DNA of 64,000 nt from Bacteroidales bacterium (GTDB lineage Bacteria; Bacteroidota; Bacteroidia; Bacteroidales; CAIWKO01): positions 13,370 to 77,369 of the forward strand of contig JALOBU010000015.1 in the NCBI GenBank assembly GCA_023228145.1, read 5' to 3'. Below the pieces are notes generated by a model. The model had not been told where the DNA came from and did not search any database. It saw only the letters and a list, made by a program, of their open reading frames with translations. Within the stretch, counting starts at the first letter, position 1. Every line of letters starts with the position of its first letter. Positions 35,078 to 43,217 of this stretch are shown here, piece after piece. The position numbers and the translations under genes are program-made.

Positions 35078-36775
35078 ATGAAACAAATTATTGAATGTGT
35101 TCCCAATTTCAGCGAAGGGAACGATATGAGCATCATCAAACAGATAACGGATGAAATGGAAGCCGTTTCCGGTGTAAAACTTTTAGATGTTGACCCTGGC
35201 AAGGCCACCAACCGCACGGTGGTTACTATAGCGGGGGAACCTGACGCTGTTGTAGAAGCAGCTTTCAAAGGTATTAAAAAAGCTTCGGAAATAATTGATA
35301 TGCGCAAGCACAAAGGGGAACATCCCCGTTTCGGTGCTACAGATGTATGTCCTTTTGTTCCTATATCCGGCATTACCATGGAAGAAACTGTGGAGTATGC
35401 CCGCAGGCTGGCTGAACGCGTTGGCACTGAACTCAATATCCCTGTTTATTGTTATGAAAATGCTGCTTATAGCGAAGAAAGAAAAAATTTAGCTGATTGC
35501 CGTGCCGGAGAATATGAAGGTTTGCCGAAAAAACTTGCTGACCCTCACTGGAAGCCGGACTTTGGCCCTGCCGTATTTAATGCCATTGCCGGTGCCACTG
35601 CCGTAAGTGCCCGCGATTTTCTTGTCGCCTATAATGTAAACCTGAACACAACATCTACCAGACGTGCCAACGCAGTAGCTTTTGACATACGTGAAAAAGG
35701 CAGACCAAAACGGGAAGGCAACCCGATAACAGGAAAAATAGTAAAGAATGAAAATGGAAATCCTGTGATGATTCCCGGTTCGCTAAAAGCCTGCAAAGCA
35801 ATAGGGTGGTTCATAGATGAGTACGGCATTGCCCAGATTTCCATTAACCTCACAAATATCAGCATCACCCCGGTGCATGTGGCATTTGAGGAAGCCTGCA
35901 GAAAAGCACGGGAACGTGGATTAAGGGTTACAGGTTCTGAATTGGTGGGATTGATACCATTAAAAGCCATGCTTGATGCCGGAAAATATTTCCTAAAAAA
36001 ACAACAACGTTCAACAGGCGTTTCAGAAAATGAACTTATTAAAATTGCCATAAAATCATTAGGACTTGATGATTTAAAACCTTTTAACCCCAGGGAAAAA
36101 ATCATTGAGTTTGTCCTTGAAGACAAAGAAGAAAACACCAAAAAGAAGTTGGTGGATTATACTTGCCGGGGCTTTGCCGATGAAACCGCCTCGGAATCAC
36201 CTGCCCCCGGAGGAGGCTCAATATCAGCTTATATGGGCTCGTTAGGAGCTTCTCTGGCAACCATGGTCGCCAACCTTTCATCACATAAACCCGGCTGGGA
36301 CGGGCGCTGGGAAGAATTTTCAGCATGGGCTGAAAAAGGGCAGAAAATAAAAGATGAACTGCTGTTGCTGGTGGATGAGGATACCAATGCCTTCAATAAA
36401 ATTATGGATGCTTTCGAACTGCCTAAAAGCAATGATGAAGAAAAACAATTACGTGACCATGCCGTTCAGGATGCCACACGCTATGCCACGGAAATACCTC
36501 TCAAAACAATGTACAAAGCTTTTGAATCCATGGAAGTGATTAAAGCGATGGCAGAAACAGGCAACCCCAACTCCGTAACCGATGCCGGCGTAGGAGCCCT
36601 TTGTGCCCGCTCTGCAGTAATTGGCGCCTTCCTGAATGTTAAAATTAATGCATCGGGATTGAAAGATAAAGAATTGGCAGCAGAAATGATTGCTCAGGCG
36701 GAAGAACTGGTAAATCAGGCACAGGCGTTGGAAGACGAAATACTTGACATCGTACATCAAAAAATTAACCTTTAA
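35078..36775 (+). CDS. ftcD: Bifunctional glutamate formiminotransferase / formiminotetrahydrofolate cyclodeaminase
   Basis: 565 residues, matching the length of the two-domain enzyme. The formiminotransferase part (about 1-325) begins with 'IIECVPNFSEGND' and has 'HKGEHPRFGATDVCPFVP'. The cyclodeaminase part (about 360-560) has 'SESPAPGGGSISAYMGSLGA'. It transfers the formimino group from formiminoglutamate (the product of HutI) to tetrahydrofolate, releases glutamate, then gives 5,10-methenyl-THF and ammonia. It completes the folate-dependent route of histidine use. An internal gap in identity to known fusions was not found. Confidence 0.95.
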   Translation: MKQIIECVPNFSEGNDMSIIKQITDEMEAVSGVKLLDVDPGKATNRTVVTIAGEPDAVVEAAFKGIKKASEIIDMRKHKGEHPRFGATDVCPFVPISGITMEETVEYARRLAERVGTELNIPVYCYENAAYSEERKNLADCRAGEYEGLPKKLADPHWKPDFGPAVFNAIAGATAVSARDFLVAYNVNLNTTSTRRANAVAFDIREKGRPKREGNPITGKIVKNENGNPVMIPGSLKACKAIGWFIDEYGIAQISINLTNISITPVHVAFEEACRKARERGLRVTGSELVGLIPLKAMLDAGKYFLKKQQRSTGVSENELIKIAIKSLGLDDLKPFNPREKIIEFVLEDKEENTKKKLVDYTCRGFADETASESPAPGGGSISAYMGSLGASLATMVANLSSHKPGWDGRWEEFSAWAEKGQKIKDELLLLVDEDTNAFNKIMDAFELPKSNDEEKQLRDHAVQDATRYATEIPLKTMYKAFESMEVIKAMAETGNPNSVTDAGVGALCARSAVIGAFLNVKINASGLKDKELAAEMIAQAEELVNQAQALEDEILDIVHQKINL

Positions 36776-36785
36776 AACAAACACA

Positions 36786-37217
36786 ATGAAAAAAATTAAT
36801 TTGGAATTGTCTCCGGACCAGTATAAAGAACTTCTTCGCCTCGTATATTCAGGCAATTGGATATTGGATGAACCGGAAAATATTGTTTTGAACGATTTGG
36901 TGCAGATGATATTTTCTCAGGCAAAAGTTGCCAGCCATGAAAAGTTAGTCAGCTTTGATGATAACATGCAGTTGTATATGCCATCAGATGATTTTGATGA
37001 CGAAATGGTTGATATTATCGAAGATTTTGAAGACGAATGTTTTTGGAGCCATCTGAGCTACCGCCTTGCCGAAAGAGATGCCGGGAGGCAGGCAGGCCAG
37101 GAATTTGAAAAAATGAATTTGGAGGAAAAACTCGTAATGCTCGAACGTATAAATGAAAAGTATGTCAGCGAATTTGATGAAAATGGATTGGAAAATATCG
37201 AAATCAAAAATTCTTGA
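36786..37217 (+). CDS. Acidic protein of unknown function
   Basis: 143 residues, no signal or membrane segment, strongly acidic (runs such as 'DDFDDEMVDIIEDFEDE' near 60-76). It starts 11 bases after ftcD at ATG 36786; an upstream in-frame codon would start inside ftcD. It is presumably co-transcribed. I do not recognise the family; similar short acidic proteins exist in Bacteroidota. Confidence 0.6.
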   Translation: MKKINLELSPDQYKELLRLVYSGNWILDEPENIVLNDLVQMIFSQAKVASHEKLVSFDDNMQLYMPSDDFDDEMVDIIEDFEDECFWSHLSYRLAERDAGRQAGQEFEKMNLEEKLVMLERINEKYVSEFDENGLENIEIKNS

Positions 37218-37227
37218 CCTTCTAAAT

Positions 37228-37809
37228 ATGAAGTATAGAATTGGGTGGGTAATTGCAATTCTTTTTATCTTTTCCTGCGGCCAGATAAAAGAATTTACGA
37301 ACCTGCTTACCTGCGATTTCCGGCTGGCATCGGCTGAAAATATTACCCTGGGAGGCGTTAATGTTCAGAAAATAAAATCATTCAACGACCTGACTTTGGT
37401 TGATGGAGCTAAACTGCTGGCTTTTGTTACCTCCGGCTCTTTGCCCCTGAATTTCACATTAAATGTTGAAGCCCGTAATCCCAATAAGGAAAAAGCCGCA
37501 CTGAGCAAACTCGACTGGATTGCTTTGATTGACGACACTGAGATTGCCCAGGGAACCACTGCAAAAAGGGTTGAAATTAATCCAAACGGCGGTACAGGCA
37601 ACTTCCCCATACAAATCAATGCCGACCTGGTGAAATTACTTTCCGGGCAATCCGGGAAAAACATAGTGAATTTTGCGTTAAACCTTGTGGATGCCGGCAA
37701 CCGTTCCACACGAATCTCCCTGAAAGCAAAACCCACCATCATGGTCGGGAATACCTCGATTCAATATCCCGGGTATATTACCATAAAAAAAGATTACGGG
37801 GGAAATTAG
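37228..37809 (+). CDS. LEA14-like lipoprotein
   Basis: 193 residues. A short hydrophobic leader ends at 'FIFSC' (acylated Cys near residue 15). The rest is one beta-sandwich with the 'PLNFTLNVEARNPNKEKAALSKLDW' pattern of the LEA type 2/WHy fold. It starts 10 bases after the acidic protein gene at ATG 37228. Likely periplasmic face of a membrane; role unknown. Confidence 0.7.
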   Translation: MKYRIGWVIAILFIFSCGQIKEFTNLLTCDFRLASAENITLGGVNVQKIKSFNDLTLVDGAKLLAFVTSGSLPLNFTLNVEARNPNKEKAALSKLDWIALIDDTEIAQGTTAKRVEINPNGGTGNFPIQINADLVKLLSGQSGKNIVNFALNLVDAGNRSTRISLKAKPTIMVGNTSIQYPGYITIKKDYGGN

Positions 37810-37978
37810 CAGTAAATGTTTTATTATTCTTTTTAACCATTTGTCAGGTTCATCATAATATCTTACAAACTTAATTGTTTTCTTGCAGAGGCTATGAGGT
37901 ACAAAGTTAACTTCTGTGATTTTGATTCATAGCAAGAAAAAGTATTTAGGCATTATATCTGCAATTGGTTTAAAAAAG

Positions 37979-37986
37979 TAATTTTG
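37979..37986 (+). promoter_or_regulatory. -7 element of the DUF4293 gene (TAATTTTG)
   Basis: Exact TAnnTTTG 16 bases upstream of the ATG at 38002. Confidence 0.5.
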
Positions 37987-38001
37987 TAAAAAAATAAAAT
38001 T

Positions 38002-38487
38002 ATGATACAACGCATTCAGAGTTTGTTTTTGTTGCTGGCCGTAGCAGCCTATGTATTGCTTTTTTTCTTTCCCTTTGCCGAATACCGCACAGGAGACATG
38101 GTTTATACCTTCTCGCTTTTAGAAATTACAAACGGCAATAGCAACAGCACTATTCCCTTAATTATTGCAGTATGCCTTCTTGCCCTGGCATGCGTGATAA
38201 CTATATTTTTATTTAAAAAACGCCTGATTCAGATTAAAATCACAGCTATAACACTGCTGGCACATATTGGATTTATTGCCGCTCTTTTTTATTCTGCTGA
38301 AACCGTCATCGCAAATTCTATCGCAAAAAACATAACGGAAACATTAAGTACAACGGCCGAGCTTATTCCGGCTTACAAGGCAGGAATGTATATAGCATTG
38401 TTGCCTATTGTTTTTCTGGTGCTGGCACACAGGGCTATCCGTAAAGACGAAAAAATGGTACGTGCCTCAGACCGCCTGAGGGATTAA
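38002..38487 (+). CDS. DUF4293 membrane protein
   Basis: 161 residues with four membrane helices (about 5-25, 48-70, 76-98, 128-147). The start 'MIQRIQSLFLLLA' is the signature of DUF4293, a family nearly restricted to Bacteroidota. The C-terminus is basic and polar ('RAIRKDEKMVRASDRLRD'). No function is known. Its stop overlaps the convergent phosphodiesterase gene by 4 bases. Confidence 0.85.
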   Translation: MIQRIQSLFLLLAVAAYVLLFFFPFAEYRTGDMVYTFSLLEITNGNSNSTIPLIIAVCLLALACVITIFLFKKRLIQIKITAITLLAHIGFIAALFYSAETVIANSIAKNITETLSTTAELIPAYKAGMYIALLPIVFLVLAHRAIRKDEKMVRASDRLRD

Positions 38488-38978
38488 TGTTTATCCAGTT
38501 CCAGAACTTCCATATCCCGCATATCATTTCCGTCAATTATAAAACGCAGTAGCGTTATTTTCTGATGCAAACCGTATTTCCCTGCCGCACCGGGATTGAT
38601 ATATAGCATCTGATATTTTTGGTCGTATTGCACCCGACAGATGTGTGAGTGGCCACAAACAAATATTTCAGGTTTCTCTTTTTCTATTAATTGCCTTGCC
38701 TTTATATCGTATTTGCCCGGTTTTCCTCCTATGTGTGTTAGAATAATTTTAACATCTTCCGTCATAAAAATCTGTGTCTCAGGAAAGCATTGACGTAATG
38801 GTTGCCCATCAATATTGCCGTAAACGGCTGTGAGCGGCTTAAAATTTTTAAGTTTGTCGGCGGTTTCTGCATCACCGATATCGCCTGCATGCCATATCTG
38901 GTCGCATTCAGCGAAAAACTCAAAAACTTTTGCATGCAGAAAACAATGGGTGTCGGAAAATATGCCTATGCGTGTCAT
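38484..38978 (-). CDS. YfcE/MJ0936-family metallophosphodiesterase
   Basis: 164 residues of a small calcineurin-like phosphoesterase. Metal motifs: 'GIFSDTHC' (D9, H11), 'HAGDIGD' (D33), 'VYGNIDG' (N55), 'THIGG' and 'CGHSHICR'. The family hydrolyses phosphodiesters with Mn or similar metals in the cytoplasm; natural substrates are unclear. Single gene. Confidence 0.9.
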   Translation of the reverse strand: MTRIGIFSDTHCFLHAKVFEFFAECDQIWHAGDIGDAETADKLKNFKPLTAVYGNIDGQPLRQCFPETQIFMTEDVKIILTHIGGKPGKYDIKARQLIEKEKPEIFVCGHSHICRVQYDQKYQMLYINPGAAGKYGLHQKITLLRFIIDGNDMRDMEVLELDKH

Positions 38979-38987
38979 ACCACAAAG

Positions 38988-39425
38988 CTAACACTTTAAT
39001 CCGTTTCCGATTGTTATCTCAAAAATCATATTTCTCAGGCCTTCGGGAAACTTCACATTCAAAAAATACTCGAGAAAACAATTTTTTAGGCTTTCGGTAA
39101 ATACGCTACCGCACATTTTCTCGCGCACCACCTGGTAGCCAGTAACCACACCACTGCTGTCAATACTGAAATCCACAGTTAAAAAAATGGCGGAGCAAGT
39201 GGCACAACTTAGTATAAGGTTGTTCTCCTTTAAACAAACATGAAAATCATTCTGCAGCCATTCGTCATGGATTTTGTTCCATGCAAGGCGTTGCTCCAGT
39301 GTAGGCAAATCGGTGTATGTTACCACCGAAGGATTTGATTTCGGGGTTCCGAAGTCCTGTGCAAAAATATTGCTACAGACAAAACATAACAAAACCAAAA
39401 ACAAAAAAGCGGTTTTTATTTTCAT
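38988..39425 (-). CDS. Secreted protein of unknown function
   Basis: About 145 residues with a signal peptide (cleavage near 22-23). It contains five Cys after the leader, including 'CATC' and two more pairs. The C-terminal part 'LTVDFSIDSSGVVTGYQVV' resembles a degenerate TonB C-terminal domain strand pattern. ATG 39425 gives a proper leader; a longer reading from 39455 adds ten residues. It lies 9 bases after the start of the phosphodiesterase on the same strand and may be read with it. Confidence 0.55.
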   Translation of the reverse strand: MKIKTAFLFLVLLCFVCSNIFAQDFGTPKSNPSVVTYTDLPTLEQRLAWNKIHDEWLQNDFHVCLKENNLILSCATCSAIFLTVDFSIDSSGVVTGYQVVREKMCGSVFTESLKNCFLEYFLNVKFPEGLRNMIFEITIGNGLKC

Positions 39426-39526
39426 TAGTTTAATAATTAATCCGTTTATTTTCAATTATTCAAAGCTTTATACATCGAAAAAATATATAGTAACCTCAAA
39501 ATTATCGAAAATAAAATTACAAAAAA

Positions 39527-39682
39527 ATGAAATACATCATCAGCCAAAAAACATGGGCCATTTCAAACAAGTTCATTATTAAAGACGAGCAGGAAAATGA
39601 GTGCTTCATTGTCAATTCTAAACTTTTTACATTTATGAACCAACTACATTTGGAAGATTTGCAAAGACGAGATATTTTATAA
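39527..39682 (+). pseudogene. Truncated LURP-one-related protein (51 aa)
   Basis: An ORF of 51 codons starting at ATG 39527. 'MKYIISQKTWAISNKFIIKD' and the following 'LFTFMNQLHLEDLQ' follow the start of bacterial LURP-one-related proteins, which form a tubby-like beta-barrel of about 160 residues. It ends at TAA 39680-39682 after only three or four strands and no continuation in another frame was found. It is either a remnant or a very short independent protein. Confidence 0.45.
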
Positions 39683-39744
39683 TCATAGAAATTAACAAAA
39701 GAAGGAACGATTTTTGATAATTTTAAGGTTAAAAAAAATGTATT

Positions 39745-40551
39745 ATGAAAAAATTTATACTACTTAATGTGGCTCTGTTTTTTTTCTCAGGATTCGCCAT
39801 GCCTCAAAAAGCAGAATATAAGAGCAACAGTACATTTTCGAATAATTCATATACTTCAAAAGCAGCAGCCACGCCCACAAACACACAATATCAAAGCCAG
39901 CCAACATACAACAATAATAATCAGCAATACAGCAGCCCGGTCAGCGGAATAAATCAACAAAATACAATCAGCTATGATAAAAACAAAGCGCATCAAAGTG
40001 GGCGCAGTTCCCGTATTTCATATTATAAAACCATAAGCCACACAAATACCAACCGCAATGTCTTTAAATATTTATTTCCTCTGAAAAGCAAACCCATTAA
40101 AACATCTGCAACCTTCAATGAGCGCCTGACGGATACAGTAGTAACAAAAATTCCTGAAGCAAGTCATAACCCAACTTTTTATAACATACGTATTATACCT
40201 CCCCAAAAATCAATTGAAAACAATAATAATTTAAAAGAAGGAATATCCCCGGTAAGATATTTCAGATGTTTGTATGGCAGCAGCTATTTTTATGCTTCTG
40301 CCGGAGCTTATGGTGTTTATGTTGCATCATCTCCCGATTTGTCAATTCAGACGAAAATGATGAATTATTTGTCTCGTAAGTATAAAGTAAAAGCTTTTGT
40401 CATTGAAGAATTTGCATCAGCCAAAAAATACCACCTTGTTTTAGGAAGGTTTCGCCAGCTTAAAATGGCTTTTATCACAGAGGGTAAAGTTCGGAAAGAA
40501 ATCCCCAAAGCATTTGTTATCAAGTGGAAGGCGCATTGGTCGTTGATATAA
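39745..40551 (+). CDS. Secreted Asn/Gln-rich protein with SPOR-like C-terminus
   Basis: 268 residues: signal peptide (cleavage near 18-20), a low-complexity Asn/Ser/Gln/Tyr-rich segment (about 28-95), and a C-terminal region of about 80 residues ('YGVYVASSPDLSIQTKMMNYLSRKY', then 'YHLVLGRFRQLKMAF') with the beta-alpha-beta pattern of SPOR domains, which bind denuded peptidoglycan. The assignment is by pattern only. Single gene. Confidence 0.6.
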   Translation: MKKFILLNVALFFFSGFAMPQKAEYKSNSTFSNNSYTSKAAATPTNTQYQSQPTYNNNNQQYSSPVSGINQQNTISYDKNKAHQSGRSSRISYYKTISHTNTNRNVFKYLFPLKSKPIKTSATFNERLTDTVVTKIPEASHNPTFYNIRIIPPQKSIENNNNLKEGISPVRYFRCLYGSSYFYASAGAYGVYVASSPDLSIQTKMMNYLSRKYKVKAFVIEEFASAKKYHLVLGRFRQLKMAFITEGKVRKEIPKAFVIKWKAHWSLI

Positions 40552-40567
40552 TCAGGATATTTATTCA

Positions 40568-40611
40568 TTCTATTATGAATTTGTGTAATTTCTATTATGA
40601 ATTTGTGTAAT
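40568..40611. repeat. Perfect 22-bp tandem duplication
   Basis: TTCTATTATGAATTTGTGTAAT occurs twice head to tail (40568-40589 and 40590-40611), just upstream of the small Cys-rich lipoprotein gene. It may duplicate a promoter segment. Confidence 0.85.
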
Positions 40612-40628
40612 ATTGTGAAAAAATCTTT

Positions 40629-40919
40629 ATGAAAAAAATATTAATCCTGTGCCTGGCTGTTTTTATTTTTGCTTTTGCCAATTGCAAAAAATGTTATGAC
40701 TGCACCAAGAAATGCGGTATTTGCACAAAAGAAGGTTTTGAATCCCTTGCCGGATGTCAGGGAGACTCATCTTTAAATGGTCATTCAGTTGAGGCATGGA
40801 AACTTTATTTTGAGAATCAGGGATATACCTGTGTTTATGATAATGTTACTGAAAATGTTTGCGGAGATGAAAACAAGGAGGAATTATCCGGAAAAAATTA
40901 CGAATGTCTCGAAGAATAA
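40629..40919 (+). CDS. Small cysteine-rich lipoprotein
   Basis: 96 residues. A leader ends at 'FAFANC' (acylated Cys19). The mature part has nine further Cys, among them 'CYDCTKKCGICTKEG' (two CxxC pairs) and 'CLEE' at the end. The CxxC spacing could bind Zn or Fe-S, or form disulfides in the periplasm; extracytoplasmic location makes disulfides more likely. Family not recognised. Confidence 0.6.
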   Translation: MKKILILCLAVFIFAFANCKKCYDCTKKCGICTKEGFESLAGCQGDSSLNGHSVEAWKLYFENQGYTCVYDNVTENVCGDENKEELSGKNYECLEE

Positions 40920-40966
40920 TCTGGAATTTCCATATCTTTTCAATATTCGCTGATTTTTCATTTGTA

Positions 40967-41641
40967 TCAACCCTTTTCACTTATTTGCTTAAGAAGTTTT
41001 TTGTTAAGAATTTTAAATTTTTTGCCTTTGAATTCAATAAGTTTATTGGCTGAAAAATCTGAAAGAATCCTACTGACGCTTTCCCTTGATGTTCCGACCA
41101 AATCTCCGAATTCGCTTTGAGTCAGAGGAAAATTATAGCTATCTGCATTAAAAATTTTTTCAGATATACAAAGAAGCGTTTCTGCAACCATACCGGGTAT
41201 CTGTTTTTGAGATTGGCTGGTATACCGCTGATAGTCCATCAGTTCATTCTCGCAAAGCTCAACAATTATTTCATAAGCAAATTTGCCATTATTATAAATA
41301 AAGTTCCTGAAGAGGTTGATGTCAATGAAACAAACAGAAGTATCAACAATGGCGGTAGCTGAAAAGTGGTTTATTTTATCACCAAAACTTGTCGGTAAGC
41401 CTATGTATGATGGGGATTGTACGATGCGAAGGATTTTTTCGCGCACAGGCCCTCGTTTGTGAATTTTTGCAATGCCACTTTTCAGAAAGGCAACATTTAG
41501 CGACAGAGCGCCTTCCCGAAAAATGTTATCGCCTTTTTTAAAATGAACTTCCACGGTGTTGTTTTCCATCACCTCAAATTGCTCGGGATGCAGACTGCTA
41601 ACCGCGGCACATTTAATGATGCAATTATTGCATTGCTGCAT
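40967..41641 (-). CDS. Crp/Fnr-family regulator with N-terminal cysteine cluster
   Basis: 224 residues: a cyclic-nucleotide-binding-type beta-roll (about 30-135), a dimer helix, and a winged helix (about 155-215) with the recognition helix 'GDLVGTSRESVSRILSDF'. The N-terminus has C4-x2-C7-x3-C11, and a further Cys occurs at about 99, a pattern that could hold a 4Fe-4S cluster as in FNR, so oxygen or redox sensing is inferred. It diverges from the DsrE2/TusA/Qmo-like set, and a perfect Crp/Fnr palindrome lies between them. It is therefore the likely regulator of that set. Confidence 0.85.
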   Translation of the reverse strand: MQQCNNCIIKCAAVSSLHPEQFEVMENNTVEVHFKKGDNIFREGALSLNVAFLKSGIAKIHKRGPVREKILRIVQSPSYIGLPTSFGDKINHFSATAIVDTSVCFIDINLFRNFIYNNGKFAYEIIVELCENELMDYQRYTSQSQKQIPGMVAETLLCISEKIFNADSYNFPLTQSEFGDLVGTSRESVSRILSDFSANKLIEFKGKKFKILNKKLLKQISEKG

Positions 41642-41687
41642 AATTTATGATGATTATAAGTGGTAAAGATATGTATTTTATTTAAAA

Positions 41688-41703
41688 TGTGATTTAAATC
41701 ACA
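41688..41703. promoter_or_regulatory. Perfect Crp/Fnr-type operator palindrome
   Basis: TGTGATTTAAATCACA is a perfect 16-base palindrome and fits TGTGA-N6-TCACA. It lies 46 bases upstream of the regulator ATG and about 70 bases upstream of the likely -7 element of the DsrE2 gene. The placement suits activation of the rightward operon and autorepression of the regulator, whose weak -7 (TATCTTTA, 41666-41673 on the minus strand) is close by. Confidence 0.75.
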
Positions 41704-41757
41704 CTTTTTGTTGCTATAACTCACACAGGTTTTTGTAATTGACAAATCAATGATGAC

Positions 41758-41765
41758 TAATTTTG
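41758..41765 (+). promoter_or_regulatory. -7 element of the sulfur/Qmo-like operon (TAATTTTG)
   Basis: Exact TAnnTTTG 26 bases before the DsrE2 ATG. A TTTG at 41732-41735 is 22 bases upstream, slightly long for a -33 element. Confidence 0.55.
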
Positions 41766-41790
41766 AATTAAAATATTTAAATCTATAATT

Positions 41791-42336
41791 ATGAGTAATG
41801 AAATAGAAAATCAGATTCAGGAATTGCAAAAAAAGATTGCAAAAATTGAAAAAGGCACCAAAGACCAACTTTCGATGGTTGTTTTTTCGGGCGATCTGGA
41901 CAAGATCCTGGCAGCAATGATTATCTCCACCGGAGCAGCTGCCTATGATATGAAAGTAAAGCTTTTTTTTACTTTCTGGGCTACTGCAGCTTTGCGCGAC
42001 CCAAAGAAATCAGTAACCGGCAAGACTTTTTTAGGCAAGATGTTTGGCATGATGTTGCCCAAGGGAATGAACAAAATAAAATTATCAAAGATGCACATGA
42101 TGGGTATGGGCACAAGCATGATAAAAGGCCTTATGAAAAAGAAAAAGGTGGCTTCCCTGCCCGAGATGTTTAAAACTGCCGGAGAACTGGGAATTGAAAT
42201 CAATATTTGCGAAATGTCAATGGACCTGATGGGCTTTAAACGTGAAGAAATGATTGATTATCCTCACATGAATGTGTGCGGTGTGGCAACATTTTTGGCA
42301 GATGCGCAGGAAAGTAAAATACAGTTGTTTATTTAA
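41791..42336 (+). CDS. DsrE2-like sulfur-transfer protein
   Basis: 181 residues of the DsrE/DrsH fold. A short N-terminal coiled coil (3-22) precedes 'LSMVVFSGDLDKILAAMIISTGAAA', the usual first strand and helix. The likely sulfur-carrying cysteine is in 'INICEMSMDLMGF' near residue 140. DsrE-type proteins pass persulfide sulfur between TusA-like carriers and enzymes. A region of Met/Lys (about 85-115) may be membrane-associated, as in DsrE2 forms. First gene of the operon under the Crp/Fnr site. Confidence 0.82.
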   Translation: MSNEIENQIQELQKKIAKIEKGTKDQLSMVVFSGDLDKILAAMIISTGAAAYDMKVKLFFTFWATAALRDPKKSVTGKTFLGKMFGMMLPKGMNKIKLSKMHMMGMGTSMIKGLMKKKKVASLPEMFKTAGELGIEINICEMSMDLMGFKREEMIDYPHMNVCGVATFLADAQESKIQLFI

Positions 42337-42421
42337 CAAATCAAATATCATTTTTATTGCAAATGACGCTTGGTGTTTTTGCGGTAAAAAAATAAAAATA
42401 CTAACCTTAAAAAATAAAAAA

Positions 42422-42673
42422 ATGACAACAGAAGAATTAAAAAACATCACAGCAAATCAGGTAGTAGACGCACGCGGAACCGCTTGCCCCGGACCATTAT
42501 TGGCAGCAAAAAAAGCCATTGGTGAGATTGAATCCGGAGAGATTATGGAGATTTTATCTTCAGACGAAGGTACCAAACACGATATTCCCAGATGGTGCGA
42601 AAAGATGGAACACGAATTTTTAGGCATTCTTGAAGAAGACAGTTATTCCAGATTATTTTTAAAAAAAGCGTAA
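42422..42673 (+). CDS. tusA: TusA-family sulfur carrier
   Basis: 83 residues with the family motif 'VDARGTACPGPLLAAKKAI': the C-P-G-P cysteine carries the persulfide. Small size and the CPxP motif near residue 22-25 are typical of TusA/SirA/YeeD. ATG 42422 gives the normal length; longer readings add unrelated residues. It sits between DsrE2 and the MvhD-like gene, so it probably accepts or delivers sulfur to the Hdr/Qmo-like complex. Confidence 0.9.
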   Translation: MTTEELKNITANQVVDARGTACPGPLLAAKKAIGEIESGEIMEILSSDEGTKHDIPRWCEKMEHEFLGILEEDSYSRLFLKKA

Positions 42674-42674
42674 A

Positions 42675-42730
42675 CAGTTAGCAGTTAGCAGTTAGTAGTT
42701 AGCAGTTAACAGTTAACAGGTAGCAGTGGC
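42675..42730. repeat. Heptanucleotide tandem repeat (CAGTTAG)
   Basis: Eight 7-base units, beginning with three exact CAGTTAG and drifting through TAGTTAG, CAGTTAA and CAGGTAG to CAGTGGC. It lies between tusA and the MvhD-like gene, inside the operon. Its 7-base period is not a multiple of three. Confidence 0.85.
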
Positions 42731-42778
42731 TGGAAGTGGCTGCTTTAGGATATAATATTGAATAATAAAATTTATTGT

Positions 42779-43216
42779 ATGGAAAACGATACTTATAAAC
42801 CGAAAATACTTGTCTTCTCGACCGACAAGATATCTGATCCGGGTATCGACCAGGCGGGTTTGCGGAAGATTCACTATTCTCCTTCGGTGTATGTTATAAG
42901 CATGCCCTGCTCTTCAGGCATCAAACCCAAATGGATAGTGCAGGCCATCGAAAAAGGTTTCGACGGAGTGTTTATTGCCGCCGATGGCCACGAATGTTCT
43001 TACAGCCCGAAATGTGCCGATTATACTAACCGCATCATTACCGAGGCACAGGAAATGATGAAAGCAAAAAACATCAGCCCAAAACGTATCCGCATGGCTG
43101 CTATCTGTTCGGTATGTGCTGAACCTTTTGCCAGCCACATGGAAAACTTCTCCAGAATTCTTAATGAATTGGGTAGCATCAAAGATGAATTAGCCAACAC
43201 AACAAATCAACAATAA
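42779..43216 (+). CDS. MvhD/FrhD-like hydrogenase iron-sulfur (delta) subunit
   Basis: 145 residues. It has the delta-subunit pattern 'VISMPCSSGIKPKWIVQAIEKGFDGVFIAADGHECSYSPKCADY', with four to five cysteines (also in 'ICSVCAEPF') that bind a 2Fe-2S cluster in MvhD. MvhD passes electrons between a hydrogenase or formate dehydrogenase and HdrA. In QmoB this module is fused to the HdrA domain; here it is a separate gene. No hydrogenase gene is near. It precedes hdrA1 by one base. Confidence 0.82.
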   Translation: MENDTYKPKILVFSTDKISDPGIDQAGLRKIHYSPSVYVISMPCSSGIKPKWIVQAIEKGFDGVFIAADGHECSYSPKCADYTNRIITEAQEMMKAKNISPKRIRMAAICSVCAEPFASHMENFSRILNELGSIKDELANTTNQQ

Positions 43217-43217
43217 T

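Noticed and set aside
42675..42730. Possible CRISPR-like short repeat array
   Set aside because: The units are only 7 bases with no spacers; this is a simple tandem repeat.
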